From positions 1-64,000 of the forward strand of contig NZ_JAUSTE010000005.1 in the NCBI RefSeq assembly GCF_030812675.1: DNA of 64,000 nt, in the 5' to 3' direction. The notes under the pieces were generated by a model. It saw only the letters and a program-made list of their open reading frames with translations, did not search any database and was not told the DNA's origin. The stretch is from Sinomonas atrocyanea. Lineage in GTDB: Bacteria; Actinomycetota; Actinomycetes; Actinomycetales; Micrococcaceae. Below are positions 37,707-48,373 of the stretch, one piece after another. How positions within the stretch are numbered: position 1 is the stretch's first letter; the number at the start of each line of letters is the position of its first letter. The position numbers were made by a program, and so were the translations under genes.

Positions 37707-38711
37707 GTGCTACAGACCGGTACTCCCTGCCTCGAGATAGAAGGCCTGGTGAAGGACGTCGGCCCGCTCCCCTCTCTCGAAGGACGCATGAAGAGGGTGC
37801 TGGCAGGGGTCGACCTCACGGCGAACGCCGGTGAGATCACCGTGATCCTCGGCGTCAACGGCGCCGGGAAGACCACCACCCTCGAGTGCGCGCAGGGCCT
37901 CCAACGGCGCACCGCCGGCGTCGTCCGCCTCCTCGGCGAGGACCCCGAGAGGGCCGGCGCGGAGCTGCGCGCCCGCGTGGGCATCATGCTGCAGGAAGGG
38001 GGCCTGCCCCCCGCCGCGCGGCCCCTGGCCCTGCTCGCGCACGTCGCCGGCATGTACACGGACCCCCGCCCCGTCGACGAACTCGCGGAGCGGCTCGGGA
38101 TCCACGAGTTCGCCTCCACCACGGTCCGGCGGCTCTCCGGCGGGCAGAAGCAGCGGGTCGCCCTCGCCGCCGCGCTCATCGGACGGCCGGAGGTCGTCTT
38201 CCTCGACGAGCCCAGCGCCGGCCTCGACCCGCAGTCGCGCCAGCTCGTGGTGGACCTCATCGACGAGCTGCGCCGGGACGGGCTCGGCGTCATCCTCACG
38301 ACGCATCTCCTGGACGACGCCGAGCGGCTCGCCGACGTGGTCCACATCCTCGACCGCGGCCGGGTGGTCACGAGCGGGACCGTCGGCGAGATCCTGGCCG
38401 GCCGCGAGGGCACGCGCTCGCGGCTCACGCTGAGGGCACGGCCCGGGCTCGACCTCGCGGAGGCGTTCGCCGGCCGCACGGGCCGGGGTACCGACGTCGC
38501 GGTCGCCGAGGCCTCGGCCGGCCACTATACGGTCGACGGCGAGCTCACCCCCGCGGACCTCCTCGCCGTCGCGCAGTGGCTGCACGCGCGGGACATCATG
38601 CCGCAGTCGCTCGAGCTCGGCACCGCCAACCTCCAGGACGTCTTCCTCTCGATCGCCGCCGAGTCGGCCGCCGAGGACGAGGGCGCCCGGCCCGACGGGA
38701 GGGCCGCGTGA
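37707..38711 (+). CDS. ABC transporter ATP-binding protein, upstream of ctaA
   Basis: This is a 334-residue ABC-2 type ATPase with Walker A GVNGAGKTT, signature LSGGQKQRV, Walker B VVFLDEPSAGLD and an extended C-terminal domain. It is paired with the membrane gene that overlaps its stop (GTGA). The substrate is unknown. Being operonic with ctaA, it may serve heme or cytochrome biogenesis or export. It is divergent from sufR, 144 nt away. Confidence 0.92.
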   Translation: MLQTGTPCLEIEGLVKDVGPLPSLEGRMKRVLAGVDLTANAGEITVILGVNGAGKTTTLECAQGLQRRTAGVVRLLGEDPERAGAELRARVGIMLQEGGLPPAARPLALLAHVAGMYTDPRPVDELAERLGIHEFASTTVRRLSGGQKQRVALAAALIGRPEVVFLDEPSAGLDPQSRQLVVDLIDELRRDGLGVILTTHLLDDAERLADVVHILDRGRVVTSGTVGEILAGREGTRSRLTLRARPGLDLAEAFAGRTGRGTDVAVAEASAGHYTVDGELTPADLLAVAQWLHARDIMPQSLELGTANLQDVFLSIAAESAAEDEGARPDGRAA

Positions 38712-39451
38712 GCGCCGCAGCGGGGCTCGCGCGCCGCGTGTGGCAGCAGGGCCGGTACGAGACGGGTGCGATGCTGCGCAACGGCGAGCAGCTGACGCTC
38801 ATGATCGTCCTCCCGCTGCTCGCGCTCGTGGGCCTCACGGTCACCCCGGTGCTCGACGGGCTGGGGCCGAGCCGGATCGCGGTCGCCGCGCCCGGCGTGC
38901 TTGCCCTGTGCACCATGAGCGTCGGGTTCACCGGCCAGGGCATCGCGACCGGATTCGACCGCCGCTACGGCGTGCTCCGTTTCCTCTCGACCACGCCGCT
39001 GGGCCGCGGCGGCCTCATTGCCGGCAAGGTCCTCGCAGTCCTCGTGGTCCTCGCCGTCCAGGTCGTCGTCATCGGCGGCGTCGCGCTCGCCCTCGGCTGG
39101 CGGCCGGGAGCCCTCGGACTCCTCCTCGGGCTGCCGCTCCTGGCCCTCGGCGCGGCCGCCTTCACCGCGCTCGGCCTGCTCATCGCGGGCACGGCCCGGC
39201 CGGAGGCAACCCTCGCGGTCACGAACCTCGTCTGGATCCTCCTCGGCGTCCTGGGCGGGATCGTCCTGCCCGTCCAGCGGGTGCCCGCCGCGCTGGCCCC
39301 CGTGGTCGGCTTCCTCCCCTCCGGAGCGCTCGGCGACGCCGTGCGCTCGGCCTTCCTCGAAGGCTCCCTGAATGTCCCTGCCGCCGCCGTGCTCCTCGCG
39401 TGGGCCGTGCTCGCCGGCGCCGCCGCCACCCGCTGGTTCCGATGGAGCTGA
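38708..39451 (+). CDS. ABC-2 type transporter permease
   Basis: This is a 247-residue membrane protein with six predicted hydrophobic helices. It begins with a cytoplasmic helix (RRVWQQGRYETGAMLRNGEQ) and has the ABC-2 permease motif GFDRRYGVLRFLSTTPLGR before the central helices. It forms the channel of the exporter with the preceding ATPase, and its GTG start overlaps the ATPase stop. It is followed 5 nt later by ctaA in the same operon. Confidence 0.9.
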   Translation: MSAAAGLARRVWQQGRYETGAMLRNGEQLTLMIVLPLLALVGLTVTPVLDGLGPSRIAVAAPGVLALCTMSVGFTGQGIATGFDRRYGVLRFLSTTPLGRGGLIAGKVLAVLVVLAVQVVVIGGVALALGWRPGALGLLLGLPLLALGAAAFTALGLLIAGTARPEATLAVTNLVWILLGVLGGIVLPVQRVPAALAPVVGFLPSGALGDAVRSAFLEGSLNVPAAAVLLAWAVLAGAAATRWFRWS

Positions 39452-39456
39452 AAACC

Positions 39457-40386
39457 ATGACAGACACCGCACTCACCCGCCTCACCGCCAGGCTGCCCCG
39501 GGAGGTGGACGGCCGCATCCGCGCCATGGCGATCGCCTCCCTCGTCGGTCAGATCGTGCTCATCCTCACCGGCGGCGCGGTGCGGCTCACCTCCTCCGGG
39601 CTCGGCTGCCCCACGTGGCCCCGCTGCACCGCCCAGTCGATCACCACCACCCCGGAGATGGGGATGCACGGGATCATCGAGTTCGGCAACCGCCTGCTGA
39701 CCTTCGCGCTCATCGCGGTCGCCGTCGTCATGCTCGTGATGCTGTGGAACCTGCGCAAGGAGCGCAGGGACCTGTTCTGGCTCGCCCTCGGGCTCCTCGC
39801 GAGCGTCCCCGCGCAGGCGGTCATCGGAGGGATCACGGTGCTCACGCATCTGAATCCGTGGGTGGTGGGGCTGCACTTCCTCGTCTCGATGGCCCTCGTG
39901 GTGCTGTCGATGCTCCTCGTGAACCGGGCCTACGGGCGCACCGGCCGCTTCATGGACCGGGTGCACCCCGCGCTGCCCGGCTCCGTGGCGCCGGCCATGC
40001 TCGCCACGACCGTGGCCGCCGCCGCGGCCGTGGTCCTGGGCGTGACCGTCACCGGTGCCGGCCCGCACGCCGGTGACGCCAACGCGCCGCGCAACGGGCT
40101 CGACTGGGACCTCTTCTCCCACATCCACGCCGTTCCCGCCTACCTCGTCCTGTTCGGCGCCCTCTTCGCCGTCGTCGTCGCCCTCTCCCGGCGGATCCGC
40201 GGCACCTTCCGCAACGGGGCGCTCGCGCTCCTCGGCCTGACGGTCCTGCAGGCGGCGCTCGGGATCACCCAGTACTACACGGGCATCCCTGCCCTCCTCG
40301 TCGCAGCGCACATGCTCGTCTCGGCGCTCCTCATGGCGGCCGCGGTCAACGCCGCCGACGTCGCGCGGTACAGCCCCAAGGCGTAG
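39457..40386 (+). CDS. ctaA: Heme A synthase
   Basis: This is a 309-residue membrane enzyme that oxidises heme O to heme A for cytochrome aa3 oxidase. It has eight hydrophobic helices. The heme-ligand histidines lie in HGIIEFGNR, VGLHFLVSMAL, HIHAVPAYLVLF and AAHMLVSALL. The extracytoplasmic loop has the Cys pair GCPTWPRC seen in Gram-positive CtaA. The ATG at 39457 is preferred over one 5 codons upstream because GGAG is spaced 9 nt away. It is convergent with ctaB across a strong terminator. Confidence 0.95.
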   Translation: MTDTALTRLTARLPREVDGRIRAMAIASLVGQIVLILTGGAVRLTSSGLGCPTWPRCTAQSITTTPEMGMHGIIEFGNRLLTFALIAVAVVMLVMLWNLRKERRDLFWLALGLLASVPAQAVIGGITVLTHLNPWVVGLHFLVSMALVVLSMLLVNRAYGRTGRFMDRVHPALPGSVAPAMLATTVAAAAAVVLGVTVTGAGPHAGDANAPRNGLDWDLFSHIHAVPAYLVLFGALFAVVVALSRRIRGTFRNGALALLGLTVLQAALGITQYYTGIPALLVAAHMLVSALLMAAAVNAADVARYSPKA

Positions 40387-40401
40387 GCGGGCGCAGCGGC
40401 G

Positions 40402-40447
40402 ACACGGAAGAGGCCCGCAGCATCCGTGCTGCGGGCCTCTTCCGTGT
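40402..40447. terminator. Bidirectional terminator between ctaA and ctaB
   Basis: A perfect 21-bp stem (40402-40422 with 40427-40447) encloses the TCCG tetraloop. It follows the ctaA stop by 16 nt and precedes the ctaB stop by 40 nt on the other strand, so it can serve both convergent genes. Confidence 0.9.
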
Positions 40448-40486
40448 TCTGAACGTGCTCGGCGGTGTCCGAAGGCGCCGGCTGGC

Positions 40487-41434
40487 TCAGCCGAGGAGCG
40501 GGCCTCCCACGAACGGGTCGACGGCGAGCGCGAGGAAGAGCAGCGTGAGGTAGCTGATGGAGCCGTGGAAGACCTTCATGGCCTTCTTGTCCTGGATCTC
40601 CTCGCGCTGGGCGCGGGCGTAGAGGGCGTGCGACTCGTACAGGAACCACGCACCGGAGGCGACGGCGGTAAGGGTGTAGACCCAGCCGGCGTGGCCGAGC
40701 GGGACGAGCAGCAGCGAGGCCATCACCATGGCCCAGGCGTACAGGACCACCTGCACGGCGACGATCTTGGCACCCGCGACGGCGCCCAGCATGGGCACCT
40801 GCGCGTTGCGGTAGTCCTCGCCGTACCGCATGGACAGCGGCCAGTAGTGCGGAGGGGTCCACAGGAAGATCACGAGGAAGAGGATGACGGCCGGCCACTC
40901 GATGGTGTCGGTGACGGCGGACCATGCGATGAGCACGGGGAAGCAGCCCGCGGCCCCGCCCCAGACGATGTTCTGGGCGGTCCTGCGCTTGAGGACCAGC
41001 GTGTAGACCACCACGTAGAAGAAGATCGCGCCGGCGCCGAGGACCGCCGAGAGCGGGTTGGCGCCGAACCACAGGATCGCGAGCGAGGCGATGCCGAGGA
41101 CCCAGGAGAAGACGAGCGCCTCCCGCGGCGTCACCTCTCCGGTCACGAGCGGGCGGTTCTCAGTCCGCCGCATGAGGCGGTCGATGTCCCGGTCGATGTA
41201 GCAGTTGAAGGCGCCGGCGCTGCCCGCGGCGAACGCCCCTCCCACCAGGGTGGCGATGATGAGCCCGAGCGAGGGGAAGCCGCGTTCGGCGTAGATCATG
41301 GTCGGCAGCGTGCTCACGAGCAGCAGCTCGATGACGCGGGGTTTGGTGAGGGCGACGTACGCCTTGATCTTGCGGCGCAGGCCGAGCTTCGCTGGCCTGG
41401 ACGGTGCGGTGGCGGGTGCGTCTGCTGTGCTCAC
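40487..41434 (-). CDS. ctaB: Protoheme IX farnesyltransferase (heme O synthase)
   Basis: This is a 315-residue membrane prenyltransferase that adds farnesyl to heme B, giving heme O for CtaA. It has the UbiA-family motif 1 [15 protein letters not shown] (NxxxDxxxD) and motif 2 [13 protein letters not shown], with about nine hydrophobic helices. The GTG start at 41434 has only a weak AGAAGAG site upstream. It is divergent from tkt with a 415-bp gap, the usual actinobacterial arrangement. Confidence 0.95.
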   Translation of the reverse strand: MSTADAPATAPSRPAKLGLRRKIKAYVALTKPRVIELLLVSTLPTMIYAERGFPSLGLIIATLVGGAFAAGSAGAFNCYIDRDIDRLMRRTENRPLVTGEVTPREALVFSWVLGIASLAILWFGANPLSAVLGAGAIFFYVVVYTLVLKRRTAQNIVWGGAAGCFPVLIAWSAVTDTIEWPAVILFLVIFLWTPPHYWPLSMRYGEDYRNAQVPMLGAVAGAKIVAVQVVLYAWAMVMASLLLVPLGHAGWVYTLTAVASGAWFLYESHALYARAQREEIQDKKAMKVFHGSISYLTLLFLALAVDPFVGGPLLG

Positions 41435-41849
41435 GGATGCGCGACTCTTCTACTCGGGATCGTCGGCCCCCGCAAGGGGTGCTCGGGGACCGCCTCCATG
41501 ATACCCGCCGCCCGTGCGCGCCCCGGCTGGCTCCGTGCTCCCCCGGGCGTGCGGCCCCGCGTGGGCGCGGAGCGTTCACACAGTGGAATATCGGTGGCAA
41601 TTTCCTGAAACACCTCTCCCCCGGCCACGACCCGTGGATAGTATGAATGCTGGATGCCCTGCTGCTGGGACGCGCCCCGTGACGATATGCCAGCCAGACC
41701 GGTGGCCGGATATGTGTAGGGAAAGGCGCATGAGGGCAGTAGGCAGACACCGACAAACGTTTCGATGGTGAACGGCTGGCAGGATGCATTGCAGGGCCCA
41801 CCATTCGCGTGCCCCGTAGGCTCCCTGCCGCCAGCAATGGAGAGGGGCC
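41435..41849. other. Intergenic region between ctaB and tkt with promoters
   Basis: This is the longest non-coding stretch in the window. It holds no convincing gene. It is AT-richer than its surroundings between 41580 and 41770. Candidate -10 boxes for tkt are TAGTAT at 41639-41644 (leader about 200 nt) and TAGGCT at 41817-41822 (leader about 20 nt, followed by a GGAGAGGGG site). The ctaB promoter must also lie here. I see no riboswitch fold. Confidence 0.5.
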
Positions 41850-43979
41850 GTGTACGTGCCTGCTGTGGATGTGCAAGAACTGACGTGGACCGACCTGGAC
41901 CGCAAGGCCGTCGACACGATCCGCGTGCTCGCGGCGGACGCGGTGCAGAAGGTGGGCAACGGCCACCCCGGCACGGCGATGAGCCTGGCACCGGCCGCAT
42001 ACCTGCTGTTCCAGAAGCTCATGCGCCACGATCCGGCGGATCCGACGTGGATCGGCCGCGACCGGTTCATCCTCTCCCCCGGGCACTCCTCCCTGACGCT
42101 GTACATCCAGCTGTACCTGGCCGGCTACGGCCTCGAGCTGAAGGACCTCGAGTCGCTGCGCACGTGGGGCTCGCTGACCCCCGGCCACCCGGAGTACGGG
42201 CACACCAAGGGCGTGGAGATCACCACTGGCCCGCTCGGGCAGGGCCTGGCCTCCTCGGTCGGGTTCGCCTACTCCGGCCGCCGCGAGCGGGGCCTCTACG
42301 ACCCGCAGGCGCCCACCGGCGAGTCCCCGTTCGACCACACGGTGTGGGTCATCGCCTCCGACGGCGACATGCAGGAGGGCGTGACCTCCGAGGCGTCCTC
42401 GCTGGCCGGCCACCAGGAGCTGGGCAACCTCGTGGTGATCTACGACGAGAACCACATCTCCATCGAGGACGACACCGACGTCGCCTTCACCGAGGACGTC
42501 CTCAAGCGGTACGAGGCCTACGGATGGCACACCCAGCGCGTCGACTGGACCGCGACGGGCGAGTACAAGGAGGACGTCCCCGCCCTCTACGACGCCCTCG
42601 TCGCGGCCAAGGCCGAGACCGGCCGGCCCTCGATCATCTCGCTGCGCACCGTCATCGGCTGGCCTGCCCCGACCAAGCAGAACACCGGCAAGGTCCACGG
42701 CTCGGCCCTGGGCGCCGAGGAGGTCGCGGCCCTGAAGGAGATCCTCGGCTTCGACCCGGAGAAGTCCTTCGACGTCGACCCCGAGGTCCTCGAGCACACC
42801 CGCAGGGCCGTCGAGCGCGGCGAGCAGGCCAAGGCCGCCTGGCAGGAGTCCTTCGACGCGTGGAAGGCCGCCAACCCCGACGCCGCGAAGCTGCACGAGC
42901 GGATCCAGGCGCGGCGCCTGCCCGAGGGCTGGGACGAGTCGCTGCCGGAGTTCCCGGCCGGCAAGGACGTCTCCACCCGCGCCGCCTCGGGCAAGGTCCT
43001 CAACGCGATCGGCCCCGTCCTCCCCGAGCTGTGGGGCGGGTCCGCCGACCTGGCCGAGTCGAACAACACCACGATCGAGGGCTCGCCCTCGTTCATCCCG
43101 GCCTCCCGCTCGACCCACGCCTGGGAGGGCAACCCGTACGGGCGCGTGCTCCACTTCGGCATCCGCGAGCACGCGGCCGCCGCGATCGTCAACGGCATCA
43201 CCCTCGGCGGCAGGACCCGGGCGTTCTCCGGGACGTTCCTGATCTTCTCGGACTACCAGCGCCCGGCGATCCGCCTCTCGGCGCTCATGGGGATCCCGTC
43301 CACCTACGTGTGGACGCACGACTCGATCGGCCTGGGCGAGGACGGCCCCACCCACCAGCCGGTCGAGCAGCTCGCCTCCCTGCGCGCCATCCCGGGCCTG
43401 GATGTGGTCCGCCCCGCCGACGCGAACGAGACCGCCCAGGCCTGGAAGGCCATCCTCGAGCACACCGACCGCCCGGCCGGGATCGTGCTGACCCGCCAGA
43501 ACCTCCCCACGTGGGAGCGCGGCGAGAACGGATCGGGCCAGGGCGGCTTCGCCTCGGCCGCGAACGTCTCCAAGGGCGGCTACGTCCTCGCCGAGGCCCA
43601 GCGCGACGGTGCCGACGTCGCCCCGGACGTCATCCTCATCGCGACCGGCTCCGAGGTCCAGCTCGCCGTCGCCGCCCGCGAGGCGCTGGCCGCCGAGGGC
43701 ATTGCGGCCCGGGTGGTCTCGATGCCGTGCGTGGAGTGGTTCGACGCCCAGGACGCCCAGTACCGCGAGTCCGTGCTGCCCGCCGCCGTCCGGGCGCGCG
43801 TCTCGGTCGAGGCCGGCCTGGCCCTGACCTGGCACCGCTTCGTCGGCGACGCCGGCCGCTCGGTCAGCCTCGAGCACTACGGTGCCTCCGCCGACTACAA
43901 GACCCTCTTCACCGAGTTCGGCATCACCGCCGAAGCGGTCACCGCCGCCGCCAAGGACTCCATCGCCGCCGCGGCCTGA
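41850..43979 (+). CDS. tkt: Transketolase
   Basis: This is a 709-residue thiamine-diphosphate enzyme of the pentose phosphate pathway. Motifs include [13 protein letters not shown] near the N-terminus, the thiamine-binding [13 protein letters not shown] stretch, [10 protein letters not shown], and [20 protein letters not shown] in the pyrimidine-binding domain. The GTG start follows a GGAGAGGGG site. It heads the operon tkt-tal-pgi, with zwf-opcA-pgl behind a hairpin. Confidence 0.97.
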   Translation: MYVPAVDVQELTWTDLDRKAVDTIRVLAADAVQKVGNGHPGTAMSLAPAAYLLFQKLMRHDPADPTWIGRDRFILSPGHSSLTLYIQLYLAGYGLELKDLESLRTWGSLTPGHPEYGHTKGVEITTGPLGQGLASSVGFAYSGRRERGLYDPQAPTGESPFDHTVWVIASDGDMQEGVTSEASSLAGHQELGNLVVIYDENHISIEDDTDVAFTEDVLKRYEAYGWHTQRVDWTATGEYKEDVPALYDALVAAKAETGRPSIISLRTVIGWPAPTKQNTGKVHGSALGAEEVAALKEILGFDPEKSFDVDPEVLEHTRRAVERGEQAKAAWQESFDAWKAANPDAAKLHERIQARRLPEGWDESLPEFPAGKDVSTRAASGKVLNAIGPVLPELWGGSADLAESNNTTIEGSPSFIPASRSTHAWEGNPYGRVLHFGIREHAAAAIVNGITLGGRTRAFSGTFLIFSDYQRPAIRLSALMGIPSTYVWTHDSIGLGEDGPTHQPVEQLASLRAIPGLDVVRPADANETAQAWKAILEHTDRPAGIVLTRQNLPTWERGENGSGQGGFASAANVSKGGYVLAEAQRDGADVAPDVILIATGSEVQLAVAAREALAAEGIAARVVSMPCVEWFDAQDAQYRESVLPAAVRARVSVEAGLALTWHRFVGDAGRSVSLEHYGASADYKTLFTEFGITAEAVTAAAKDSIAAAA

Positions 43980-43999
43980 TCCCCCGAGGAGCACCTCAC

Positions 44000-45121
44000 A
44001 TGACTACCCCTACCCAGGCCCTCTCCGACGCGGGCGTGTCCATCTGGCTCGATGACCTCTCCCGGCTCCGCCTCCAGGACGGCTCGCTGGCAGCGCTCAT
44101 CTCCGAGAAGAACGTGGTGGGCGTGACCACCAACCCGACGATCTTCCAGGCCGCGATCACCAAGGGCCACGGCTACGACGCCCAGCTGCGCGAGCTCGTC
44201 GCGGAGGGTGCCGACGCCGAGAAGACCGTCTTCGAGATCACCACGGCCGACGTCTCGGACGCCTGCCGGCTCTTCGCCCCCGTCGCCGAGGCCACCCGCG
44301 GCGTCGACGGCCGGGTCTCCATCGAGGTCGACCCGCGTCTGGCGTGGGACACCGCCGCCACGATCGCCGAGGCCAAGCGTCTGCACGCCAAGGTCGCCGA
44401 GCCGAACGTGCACATCAAGATCCCGGCGACGCTCGAGGGCCTCGAGGCCATCTCCGCCACGCTCGCCGAGGGCATCAGCGTCAACGTGACCCTGATCTTC
44501 TCCCTCACCCGCTACCGCGCCGTCATCAACGCGTTCATGACCGGCCTCGAGAAGGCCAAGGCTGCGGGGCACGACCTGTCCCAGATCCACTCGGTCGCCT
44601 CGTTCTTCGTCTCCCGCGTGGACACCGAGATCGACAAGCGCCTCGAGAAGGTCGGCACCGAGCAGGCCACCGCCCTCAAGGGCAAGGCCGGGCTCGCCAA
44701 CGCCCGCCTCGCGTACCAGATCTACGAGGAGGAGTTCACCACCGAGCGGTGGAAGCTCCTCGCCGACGCCGGTGCCCTCCCGCAGCGCCCGCTGTGGGCC
44801 TCGACCGGGGTCAAGGACCCGGCCCTGCCCGACACCCTGTACGTCACGGGCCTCGTCGCCCCGGGCGTGGTCAACACGATGCCCGAGAAGACCCTCGAGG
44901 CGACCTTCGACCACGCCGAGGTCACCGGGGACACCGTGACCGGCACCTACGCCGAGGCCAACGCCCACCTCGATGCCCTCGCCGAGCTCGGCATCGACTA
45001 CAACGACGTCGTCGCCGTCCTCGAGTCCGAGGGCCTGGACAAGTTCGTCGCCTCCTGGAACGACCTCCTCGCCGACGTCGAGCGCACCCTCTCCGAGACG
45101 GCGCACGGAGCCCGCGCATGA
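44000..45121 (+). CDS. tal: Transaldolase
   Basis: This is a 373-residue enzyme of the actinobacterial (type 2) class, longer than the E. coli enzyme. It has [13 protein letters not shown] near the N-terminus and the Schiff-base lysine in NVHIKIPAT. It moves a dihydroxyacetone unit between sugar phosphates. A GAGGAG site lies 8 nt before the ATG, 20 nt after tkt, and its end overlaps pgi by 4 nt. Confidence 0.97.
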   Translation: MTTPTQALSDAGVSIWLDDLSRLRLQDGSLAALISEKNVVGVTTNPTIFQAAITKGHGYDAQLRELVAEGADAEKTVFEITTADVSDACRLFAPVAEATRGVDGRVSIEVDPRLAWDTAATIAEAKRLHAKVAEPNVHIKIPATLEGLEAISATLAEGISVNVTLIFSLTRYRAVINAFMTGLEKAKAAGHDLSQIHSVASFFVSRVDTEIDKRLEKVGTEQATALKGKAGLANARLAYQIYEEEFTTERWKLLADAGALPQRPLWASTGVKDPALPDTLYVTGLVAPGVVNTMPEKTLEATFDHAEVTGDTVTGTYAEANAHLDALAELGIDYNDVVAVLESEGLDKFVASWNDLLADVERTLSETAHGARA

Positions 45122-46728
45122 GCGCGCTGACCTTCGAGGCGACGGGCGCTGCCCGGACGGCCGTCGACGCGCACGTCCCCCGGCTGGCGGCCGACGCCGT
45201 GGCCAGCCGCATCTTCGCCAAGGACGCCACCCTGTGGGGCCCGGATGCGGAAGAGGAGTCGGGCAAGCGCCTGGGGTGGACGGAGGCCGCCACGGTCTCC
45301 CAGCCCCTCGTCGCCGAGATCACCGCGCTGCGCGACGCGTTTCGCTCCGAGGGCGTGGACCGGATCGTCCTGTGCGGCATGGGCGGCTCCTCCCTGGCGC
45401 CCGAGGTGATCGCGGGCACGGCGGGGGTCCCCCTCGTGGTCCTCGACTCGACCGATCCCGAGCAGGTCGCCGCGGCTCTCGCCGAGCGCCTCGAGAACAC
45501 CGCCATCGTCGTCTCGTCCAAGTCCGGCTCCACGGTCGAGACCGACTCGCAGCGCCGGGCCTTCGAGGCGGCGTTCACGGCGGCCGGCATCGACGCGGCC
45601 TCCCGCATCGTGGTCGTGACCGATCCCGGCTCGCCGCTCGAGAGCGCCTCCCGCGAGGCCGGGTACCGGGCCGTGTTCAAGGCCGACCCGACCGTCGGCG
45701 GCCGCTACTCGGCACTGACCGCCTTCGGCCTGGTCCCGGCGGGGCTCGCAGGCGTCGACCTCCAGGCCCTCCTCGACGAGGCCGAGGAAGCGGCGGAGCT
45801 CCTGCGGGACGACTCGGAGGACAACATCGGCCTGCAGCTCGGCGCGGCCCTCGGCGGCACGGCTCCCCTGCGGGACAAGATCGTGATCGTCGAGGACGGC
45901 TCCGGCATCGCCGGCTTCGCGGACTGGGCGGAGCAGCTCATCGCCGAGTCGACCGGCAAGATCGGCCGCGGCGTCCTCCCAGTGGTCGCCGGCGCGGACG
46001 CGCCCGAGGTCACCTCGGGAGCGGAGGACGTGCTCGTCGTCCGGCTGGTCTCCGCCGACGGGGAGCCCTCGCTCGGGGCCAACGAGGCGGCGGTCGGCGG
46101 CTCGCTCGCGACGCAGATGCTCGTCTGGGAGTTCGCGACCGCCGTGGCCGGGCGCCTGCTCGGCATCAACCCGTTCGACCAGCCCGACGTCGAGGCGGCC
46201 AAGGCCGCGGCACGGGGACTCCTGGACGCCCAGCCGGAGCCCACGCCCGCGCTCTTCACCGAGGGCGCGATCGAGGTGCGCGGCGGCGACTGGCTCGAGG
46301 GTGCCTCGACCGTCGAGGAGGCGCTCAAAGTGCTGCTGTCCCAGCTCGGCCCCGCGGGCTACCTGAGCGTGCAGGCCTACCTCGACCGGCTCGCCTACCC
46401 GAAGCTCGAGTCGGTCCGCGATGAGCTCGCCGCGGCCGCCGGACGCCCGACGACGTTCGGCTGGGGCCCGCGCTTCCTGCACTCGACGGGGCAGTTCCAC
46501 AAGGGTGGGCCCGCCGTCGGCGTCTTCCTCCAGATCACCGCCGACGCCGAGCACGACGTCGAGATCCCCGAGCGCCCCTTCACCTTCGGGCGGCTCATCG
46601 CCGCGCAGGCCGCCGGCGACGCGCAGGTGCTGCGCGACCACGGGCGGCCCGTGCTGCAGCTCCACCTCACCGACCGCGCGGCAGGCGTCGCGCAGCTGAC
46701 CGGTCTCATCTCGGCGCTCGCGCGCTGA
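45118..46728 (+). CDS. pgi: Glucose-6-phosphate isomerase
   Basis: This 536-residue SIS-fold enzyme interconverts glucose-6-phosphate and fructose-6-phosphate. Visible motifs are [24 protein letters not shown] and [19 protein letters not shown]. It is the tal-linked form seen in Actinobacteria and cyanobacteria rather than the E. coli type. Its ATG overlaps the tal stop (ATGA). A hairpin follows the stop. Confidence 0.94.
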   Translation: MSALTFEATGAARTAVDAHVPRLAADAVASRIFAKDATLWGPDAEEESGKRLGWTEAATVSQPLVAEITALRDAFRSEGVDRIVLCGMGGSSLAPEVIAGTAGVPLVVLDSTDPEQVAAALAERLENTAIVVSSKSGSTVETDSQRRAFEAAFTAAGIDAASRIVVVTDPGSPLESASREAGYRAVFKADPTVGGRYSALTAFGLVPAGLAGVDLQALLDEAEEAAELLRDDSEDNIGLQLGAALGGTAPLRDKIVIVEDGSGIAGFADWAEQLIAESTGKIGRGVLPVVAGADAPEVTSGAEDVLVVRLVSADGEPSLGANEAAVGGSLATQMLVWEFATAVAGRLLGINPFDQPDVEAAKAAARGLLDAQPEPTPALFTEGAIEVRGGDWLEGASTVEEALKVLLSQLGPAGYLSVQAYLDRLAYPKLESVRDELAAAAGRPTTFGWGPRFLHSTGQFHKGGPAVGVFLQITADAEHDVEIPERPFTFGRLIAAQAAGDAQVLRDHGRPVLQLHLTDRAAGVAQLTGLISALAR

Positions 46729-46733
46729 CGCCC

Positions 46734-46772
46734 ACGAGCGGCCGGCCCGGACGCACCGGGTCGGCCGCTCGT
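46734..46772 (+). terminator. Hairpin between pgi and zwf
   Basis: ACGAGCGGCCG at 46734-46744 pairs with 46762-46772, and CCCGG pairs with CCGGG inside it. It begins 6 nt after the pgi stop. It may partly terminate the tkt-tal-pgi transcript ahead of zwf, 41 nt further on. Confidence 0.55.
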
Positions 46773-46813
46773 GTCCGCTGCGCGGACCGCCTCCGATGGA
46801 CTAGAAAGGCATC

Positions 46814-48373
46814 ATGCCAGAGAACGACAACGGCGCGACCGGGACGAAGCGGCGCTCGAATCCGCTGCGCGACCCGCGCGACCGGCGCCTGAACCGCATC
46901 GCAGGGCCCTCGTCCCTCGTGCTCTTCGGGGTGACCGGCGACCTCGCGCGCAAGAAGCTCATGCCCGCGGTGTACGACCTCGCCAACCGCGGCCTCCTGC
47001 CCCCGAGCTTCGCCCTCGTGGGCTTCGCCCGCCGCGAGTGGGAGCACGAGGACTTCGCGGAGGAGGTCAAGGCGTCCGTCAAGCAGTACGCCCGCACTCC
47101 GTTCGACGAGACCGTCTGGGCACAGCTGAATGAGGGCGTCCGTTTCGTCCAGGGCTCGTTCGACGACGACGAGGCGTTCGAGAACCTCAAGACCACCCTC
47201 GAGGAGCTCGACGCGAAGCGGGGCACCCGGGGCAATCATGCGTTCTACCTCTCGATTCCCCCCAAGGCGTTCGAGCAGGTGTGCCGGCAGCTCTCCGACC
47301 ACGGCCTCGCCCAGCCCGAGGAGGGGAAGTGGCGCAGGGTCGTCATCGAGAAGCCGTTCGGGCATGACCTGGCCTCGGCCCGCGCCCTGAACGACATCGT
47401 GGAGTCCGTCTTCCCGCCGGATGCCGTCTTCCGCATCGACCACTACCTCGGCAAGGAGACGGTCCAGAACATCCTCGCGCTGCGGTTCGCGAACATGCTG
47501 TTCGAGCCCATCTGGAACGCCAACTACGTGGACCACGTGCAGATCACCATGGCCGAGGACATCGGCACCGGCGGCCGCGCGGGCTACTACGACGGCGTCG
47601 GCGCGGCCCGCGACGTCATCCAGAACCACCTCCTCCAGCTCCTTGCGCTGACCGCCATGGAGGAGCCGATCTCCTTCAACGCGGACGACCTGCGCGCCGA
47701 GAAGGAGAAGGTCCTCGCCGCGGTGCGGCTGCCCGAGGACCTCTCGACCCATTCGGCCCGGGGCCAGTACCTGGGCGGGTGGCAGGGCGGCGAGCTCGTC
47801 AAGGGCTACCTCGAGGAGGACGGCATCCCCGCCGACTCAACCACGGAGACCTACGCCGCGATCCGCGTGGACATCCACACCCGCCGCTGGGCGGGCGTCC
47901 CGTTCTACCTGCGCGCGGGCAAGCGGCTCGGCCGCCGCGTGACCGAGATCGCCGTCGTGTTCAAGCGCGCCCCCAACCTGCTGTTCCAGGACCAGGAGGA
48001 GGCCGAGTTCGGGCAGAACGCCGTGGTGATCCGGGTCCAGCCCGACGAGGGCGCGACGATCCGGTTCGGCTCCAAGGTCCCGGGCACGCAGATGGAGGTC
48101 CGCGACGTGAGCATGGACTTCGGCTACGGGCACTCCTTCACCGAGTCCTCCCCCGAGGCCTACGAGCGCCTGATCCTCGATGTCCTCCTCGGCGAGCCCC
48201 CGCTGTTCCCCCGGCACCAGGAGGTGGAGCTGTCCTGGAAGATCCTCGACCCGTACGAGGAGCACTGGGCCAGCACGGGCGAGCAGCCCGAACCGTACGA
48301 GCCGGGCAGCTGGGGCCCCCGCAGCGCCGACGAGCTCCTCGCCCGCGACGGACGCACCTGGAGGCGACCATGA
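46814..48373 (+). CDS. zwf: Glucose-6-phosphate 1-dehydrogenase
   Basis: This is a 519-residue enzyme that makes NADPH and 6-phosphogluconolactone. It has the nucleotide loop VTGDLARKK near residue 38 and the substrate-binding signature RIDHYLGKETVQNI. An AGAAAGG site lies just before the ATG. The stop overlaps opcA by 4 nt, which matches the known dependence of actinobacterial Zwf on OpcA. Confidence 0.97.
   Translation: MPENDNGATGTKRRSNPLRDPRDRRLNRIAGPSSLVLFGVTGDLARKKLMPAVYDLANRGLLPPSFALVGFARREWEHEDFAEEVKASVKQYARTPFDETVWAQLNEGVRFVQGSFDDDEAFENLKTTLEELDAKRGTRGNHAFYLSIPPKAFEQVCRQLSDHGLAQPEEGKWRRVVIEKPFGHDLASARALNDIVESVFPPDAVFRIDHYLGKETVQNILALRFANMLFEPIWNANYVDHVQITMAEDIGTGGRAGYYDGVGAARDVIQNHLLQLLALTAMEEPISFNADDLRAEKEKVLAAVRLPEDLSTHSARGQYLGGWQGGELVKGYLEEDGIPADSTTETYAAIRVDIHTRRWAGVPFYLRAGKRLGRRVTEIAVVFKRAPNLLFQDQEEAEFGQNAVVIRVQPDEGATIRFGSKVPGTQMEVRDVSMDFGYGHSFTESSPEAYERLILDVLLGEPPLFPRHQEVELSWKILDPYEEHWASTGEQPEPYEPGSWGPRSADELLARDGRTWRRP

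Noticed and set aside
41435-41849. Small coding genes in the ctaB-tkt gap
   Set aside because: Short open frames there lack ribosome sites and family-like sequence, and fit the background expected at this GC content.
41160-43994. Long minus-strand open frame opposite tkt
   Set aside because: Antisense shadow of tkt; Gly/Val/Arg-rich with no recognisable domain.
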